Source: Talpa occidentalis (lineage: Eukaryota; Chordata; Mammalia; Eulipotyphla; Talpidae). Taken from it: a DNA stretch of 64,000 nt. The stretch spans positions 45,007,876-45,071,875 of the forward strand of contig NW_023601433.1 in the NCBI RefSeq assembly GCF_014898055.3, given 5' to 3'. A program made the position numbers and the translations under genes. The notes under the pieces were generated by a model. It was not told where the DNA came from. It saw only the letters and a program-made list of their open reading frames with translations, and did not search any database. Below are positions 59,610-64,000 of the stretch, one piece after another (the stretch's first letter is position 1; every line of letters starts with the position of its first letter).

Positions 59610-60645
59610 TCCCAAGTTATGCTTACAGTTACACGTCTGCAGTTTGGCCCTATGTGCTGGTATGTGGCTGCAGGTGCCCCAAGAGATGCCAAGTGGGCTA
59701 CCGCAGGGAGCACTGCACTGTTGCCCTTAAGCCCAGAGTTCACCTCAGGGGCCTGTCCATCCTGATGCTCTAGACACCAAACACCCCCCCCCCCGCTTTG
59801 ACGGGAAGAGATAGTGGGCAGGAGGAACGAAGGGGAAACGCATAGGTAAGTTCCACCAGGTTTAAAAATGTTTAATATTTAGTGAGTACTTAAGCTCCCT
59901 AAAAGATAAAGCCCAAGTTCCAATTTCACCCGCTGTGCTTGTCACTAGTTAATTGGGTGTCATCTGATACAGCAATTCTCACTTTCCCAATTCAGACCTG
60001 CCCCTACATGCAACCTCTTCATGCCCTTGAAGCACACCGACTAATAAATCAGCACTACTCAATGATAAAAAGAAAAATCAAGTGTGCATGGTATGGAAAG
60101 CAGGTCAGAAAAAAAAAGCTAACACTATCAGTTCTGAGCAGCCTCGCTCTATAGTCTCCACTCGCGTATCTTCACCAACCAAATGTTTTTACCACAGAGA
60201 AAGACAGACTAACTATCCCCAGTTCCCCTCCTGACAGCAGCAGGCTTGGGTTGGCTTTCTTGCTTTCTAGCGCATATAATTGAAAGAATTGTGACCTGGA
60301 GATTGATTAATGTATTTTAAAATTTGCTTAAAATGTCTATTATTTGCCTTGCCTAGTAGTGTACATTTGAGAATACATACTCGCTTTGATTCTTTCTCCT
60401 TATTTCCTTCTAACACGCAAGCACATGCATGCACGTGCCACATACATACACACACCACACACATGCATCCACCATTTGCATCCACACGCCACACACATAA
60501 TTTACTTGTCTTCATATCTTTTGATAGATCAAGGAATAGAACTTGGGACTTTGTTTTTAAAGTGGAATACTATTTTCTCAAGCAATTTGTGTTCAACAAA
60601 TGCCAAATCCATACTCAATCTTCTTAAGCTAAGCAAAAGGAGCTC
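59610..60645. other. Unassigned sequence with C-run and CA-rich tract
   Basis: A C11 run at about 59785-59796 and a CA/CATG-rich low-complexity stretch at 60412-60500. Otherwise unique. Confidence 0.4.
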
Positions 60646-60649
60646 ACGT

Positions 60650-60815
60650 AGGAGCCTGGCTCAACGCTTTCCAATGTGTGCATTATCTTATTTAATTCTC
60701 ACAGTAACTCTCTAAATCTCTTTTCAGGATAAGACCAAGCTTGAAGGAAGTTAATTCAAGGAGCAAATTAAAAATGCAGACCTACTTCTGTTTTAGGCCA
60801 AAATCTATGTTTTTT
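60650..60815 (-). repeat. MIR-like fragment, minus strand
   Basis: 'gtgcattatcttatttaattctcacagtaactctc' and 'caaggagcaaattaaaaatgcaga' fit reversed MIR. Confidence 0.65.
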
Positions 60816-62280
60816 AAATGCATAGCACAGTCGCCTAGTTGCTATGAATTTCACTGAAGGAATTCTATTGTCACAGAAGGAGAGTGTTTGCTTTCCCTTC
60901 TAAGGTAGAGGCTTTACATATAACTGCTAAAGGTTTGACACTGGAATCCCTCTGTTTGAAACAAAAGTGTCCTAGTTAGGGTTCTCTGTTTAGAAGAGAG
61001 ACTGGAACACTGGCAGGATAAGTTAGAAGGTTCTTAAAGGCAAGGAATGGCAACCATTTAAAACTAATCAGATCCACAACTACAGGGTGTCTCTCAACTA
61101 CATGGTGCCCTTGAACTGTCACTGGAAGTAACTAAGCAGACCCTGGCAGAGTGGCACTAGGGAGGAGGAGAGGAACTTTTGAGCATCACCAAATGCCCCT
61201 CACAAGCCTACTTTTCCAGTCCTGATTTCCCATTGCTCAGTGCCATGGCATGTCATACCCAGGTGCACACCTCCACACAGAGCAGTATCTGCCCAGAACT
61301 GCTCCCATTGGGACAGCTAATCCCCCGGCCCCACTCTTTGCCAGCACATTTTAGCACACACCATCTTAGCTGAGTCTGTCCTGGATTGAGGGCTCACTGA
61401 TAAGAACCAATCAGGCTCCTTTCTCCAGAATTTTCACATTTGCACTCATTAAAGGGGACCTTTGTTCTCTATGCCAATGTTAGAACAGCCAGGTTGGGAG
61501 CGGCCTGCAACCACAGTTCAGTCACAGTGCAAGAAGGAAAGTGTTGTGGGTGGGAGAGCTGCCAAGTTCCCCACACCCACTTAAATGTAGCTGCCTTGGA
61601 CTAGCTACTGGGAACTAGGGGTGCAAGCAGAGGGGCCAGGTAAGGCAGACAGCCCGAGAATGAGCGCATACTACTGTAGCCCACCTTGCACCCTGGCACT
61701 GCTGGGAAGGAGATGTGGAAGGAGACATGCAGAGGAGAGACATATAGAGTCACCTGGAAGAGTCCTGTGAGTGAGAGACACATGGGGAGGCTGACAACAG
61801 CAGCCGTTACCTTGATTTGTACTTTGATTTTGCTCCTCCTGTCTCAAACTTGCCTGGCAGCTTTCATCCCTTTCTTGTTTCTCCACCAAAAGGTGCATTC
61901 GACTTGGGGCAAGCTTTCAGTCCCTGCTTCAGGCCGGCATTGTTTGGCTGGGCATTTTCCCATGAGGGGACAGGGAATTTTAGGTGGCTTATTGGGAAAG
62001 GCACCCTCTCTTCTCATCCCTCTCGATGTACTATAATTCTATTAAAGATCTATCACACTAAGAGTCTGCTGTGCCTTTATGCACATGGATGGCCAGATAC
62101 CTTAGGAGCATGCAAGTTTGAGGGTCCATGTGGATCCCTTGATTTCATAATAACAGAAGCCTGACTCTCAGTAAAACAGAGAAGAGGGGAGGAGAGTCTT
62201 GACAGCTTCCAAAGCCCTGGGCTCAGTGTCCTGCTGCCAGTGACATGCCTGCCTCCAGGGTGGTAGTGCCCTGAGCCAGT
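60816..62280. other. Unassigned intronic sequence
   Basis: About 1.4 kb with overlapping plus-strand frames (61686-62036, 61817-62164) that lack family matches. 'cctagttagggttctctgttta' at about 60972 resembles the start of an old interspersed repeat I cannot name. Confidence 0.3.
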
Positions 62281-62284
62281 TCAG

Positions 62285-62540
62285 TGCCTTCTGCAGTTCC
62301 GAGACTTGCACCTCAGCTCTTACTGCTCCCTCTGCCTGGAATACCCTCCTGAGGCATTTTCTGCCTCTGACTCATCAACATGTCCTCTGGGCTACAACCC
62401 TCTCCCCACAATGCTCATTCCACTTCTGGAATCTGGCAGACCTTCTATAGTCATCAAGGGCTTTTAGGGCATGATTTATCCTTTTTGCTCCAATCTAGCT
62501 TTTATGAATTCTTAATGCCTAGCACAGTCCTGTGCTCCAG
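62285..62540 (+). repeat. L2 LINE fragment, plus strand
   Basis: 'tactgctccctctgcctggaataccctcc' followed by 'tgcctctgactcatcaacatgtcc' is typical L2. Confidence 0.75.
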
Positions 62541-63365
62541 GAACCCAGGATGCTGGAATTTCCCACCCAAATGTCCCTGGGCCCACTTCTGAAAGTGGGC
62601 AAGCCTGCTCCCCAGCTGGCGTCGTGAGGGTGTACGGCACCACAAGCCAGGTGGTTGTCACACAGGTGTATGGAAGGAGGGTGAGATGCGAGGAGGGCGG
62701 TGGAGTTTATCAAGCAGGGGCAATTATTGGGGAGAGCTCTTCATCTTAGCACCTGTGGAAGACTGAGGGTAGGGCAGGATTGGGAAAACTGCCATATAGA
62801 TTTGACCTAACAGATGCCTCATCCAGCCCCCGGGGACTGTGGAGTTGGGAAATCATTCTGAGTTGTCCCGAGATGTGACCAGGGCCCAGGCTTTTGTCCC
62901 TGCATTGACTGCCCTCTGGATCCAGGCATGTCTCTAAGCAAGTTCATTTTCTTGAGCCCCAGAAGTCCTGAAAGAAGCTGACAGCTGAGAATCATCTCCC
63001 CCAAGCCTGCCCAGCATCTGGAGGAGGCAGGCCCCTATTTCCAGAAGAGGCTAAGTGGTCAGATCTCACTACAGTGGGGTGGACAGAGCTTGGCTATGTG
63101 AGCTGGGCTTCCCATGATTGAATTCATGGCACTCATAGTGAGAAAAAAACAGATGACACAGAAGGAAGGCAGCCCTTGGGGGAGGGTGGGGTGATTTGGG
63201 GGCCACAGCTGATTCTCCTGCACCTTTGCTTTCTAGCACATTGCAAGGGATCCAAGAATTCTAAATTTATACCTAGTCACCTTGCCATTAAGTTAGTGAA
63301 GTGAGTTAATCAATTTTAAAATTTCCTGTATTTTATGATGCTTTGCCATCTGGACTTTGCTGCCC
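62541..63365. other. Unassigned intronic sequence
   Basis: A G-rich tract at 63178-63202 could form a quadruplex. No gene or repeat recognised. Confidence 0.35.
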
Positions 63366-63369
63366 CTCC

Positions 63370-63800
63370 CAGGCTTAGTCAATTGCTAGAGATAATAAAG
63401 AACTCTGCAGAGAAAAAGGCTTTCATATACAAACTAACCAGCCCAGTGTCCACACCCCAACCACCTCCTGCATGACCCTATATACACAGGTGACTATGTA
63501 CCTTCTCTAATACCCCAGGACCAGGAACAGATAACGAGGGACCTCTAAGAAATCCTAAAGCTCTAAAATTACTTAAACGACCAATCCTAAATCTGCTACC
63601 CTGCTTCACCCATGATTTCCTACGGAAAGCACTTAGCTATAAAGGCTCTCCCCTGTTTCCCCCTCACCCTCTGCCTCCTGGCCAACCCTGGTGCTTCTTG
63701 CTGTGGCCCTGTATAGTATGCTCCTCTTCGGGAACTGTGGGCAACAAGCTCTTTTCATTGACAATTGTCTTCTAATCTGGAGGCCCCAGTATCCCTGAGT
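63370..63800 (+). mobile_element. Class I-like ERV LTR, plus strand
   Basis: 'aaagcacttagctataaaggctctcc' looks like a TATA region, followed by a CT-rich leader, 'gggcaacaagctcttttcattgacaattgtctt' and an end near 'gaggccccagtatccc'. This is the order of an old class I LTR. Ends not fixed. Confidence 0.6.
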
Positions 63801-63814
63801 AATCATAAAATTTA

Positions 63815-64000
63815 CATTTTTTAATTTTTTTTAAAGATTTATCTATTTATTTATACAAGCACTGGGTACAGTCAGAAGCGCGGGAGGGTGAGAGAATCCA
63901 CCAGAACCAGAGCAGAGAGCAGAGCAGGCAGACTGACGAAATACACTGCTGAGGGGAGCAGCAGGCGGCAGGAGAGGTCTGCGCGCCATGTGGGACCCTC
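63815..64000 (-). mobile_element. tRNA-derived SINE, subfamily A, cut by the window end
   Basis: Minus-strand copy: tail at 63815-63853 then ACAAGCACTGGGTACAGTCAG, continuing to GTGGGACCCTC at the edge. The tRNA-like head lies beyond 64000. Confidence 0.92.

Larger units (their letters stand above)
53597..64000 (-). other. DISC1: DISC1 intron 9, 3' part
   Basis: The sequence upstream of exon 10 in the DISC1 direction, ending in ttttgcag at the exon 10 acceptor. I could not find an exon 9 match (the Leu607 region), so the intron presumably extends beyond 64000. Confidence 0.75.

Noticed and set aside
60412..60500. CRISPR-like spaced repeats in the CA-rich region
   Set aside because: It is low-complexity CA/CATG sequence, with no regular spacer length, in a mammalian intron.
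53597..64000. DISC1 exon 9 upstream of exon 10
   Set aside because: No minus-strand segment with the expected Leu607-region motifs and a donor in the required phase was found.

Overview
The window is vertebrate nuclear DNA from a placental mammal. It has isolated exons with GT-AG splice sites, long AT-rich introns, mammal-wide fossil repeats (MIR, L2, L1M, MaLR/MLT1, Tigger, MER5) and many younger insertions with intact target-site duplications (TSDs). There are no prokaryotic operons, no rRNA or functional tRNA genes and no CRISPR arrays. The dominant young repeat is a tRNA-derived SINE, 19 copies in 64 kb, with a box A-like (TGGCGCAGCGG) and box B-like (GGTTCGATCCC) head and an (AAAT)n/poly-A tail. 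It does not look like Alu, B1/B2, carnivore CAN, bat VES, equid ERE, pig PRE1 or cetacean/ruminant SINEs as I remember them. With the fossil content this suggests a laurasiatherian. A camelid Vic-type SINE is a possible but unverified match, and I do not name a species.

The only gene I can support is DISC1 (Disrupted in Schizophrenia 1), on the minus strand. Two consecutive internal coding exons are visible: exon 10 in human numbering (53536-53596, 61 bp) and exon 11 (5571-5826, 256 bp). Their codon phases fit: exon 10 ends with AG and exon 11 begins with C, together making a Ser codon. They encode the stretch equivalent to human residues about 661-769, in the C-terminal coiled-coil region that binds centrosomal and motor adaptors. 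Intron 10 (5827-53535, about 47.7 kb) fills most of the window. The rest is the 5' part of intron 11 (below 5571) and the 3' part of intron 9 (above 53596). Exons 9, 12 and 13 were not found and are presumably outside.

Layout: 1-5570, intron 11 with four SINEs, one solo LTR and an LTR-like block. 5571-5826, exon 11. 5827-16900, fossil L1 on both strands, interrupted by an ancient LTR-like block and a solo LTR. 17-23 kb, L2, L1, SINEs and two solo LTRs of one family only 433 bp apart. 23.3-27.4 kb, mostly unique sequence with MIRs. 27.4-28.3 kb, a 5'-truncated L1 with a 14-bp TSD. 28-39 kb, L2, L1M, MLT1 and a class I-like LTR. 39.3-40.4 kb, unique sequence that is a candidate regulatory block. 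40.4-52.4 kb, a SINE-rich stretch with a Tigger1 split by a SINE. 52.4-53.5 kb, unique sequence before exon 10. 53.6-64 kb, L2, MLT1, MIR, Tigger2 and LTR remnants, ending in a SINE cut by the window edge.

The most interesting biology is in DISC1 exon 11. The internal donor used in human for the Lv isoform appears as GC instead of GT. The position equivalent to the regulatory phosphoserine Ser713 is Asn, while Ser704 is kept. These comparisons rest on my memory of the human protein and should be checked by alignment. I found no clearly new biological system; the other findings concern retroposon structure and nesting.
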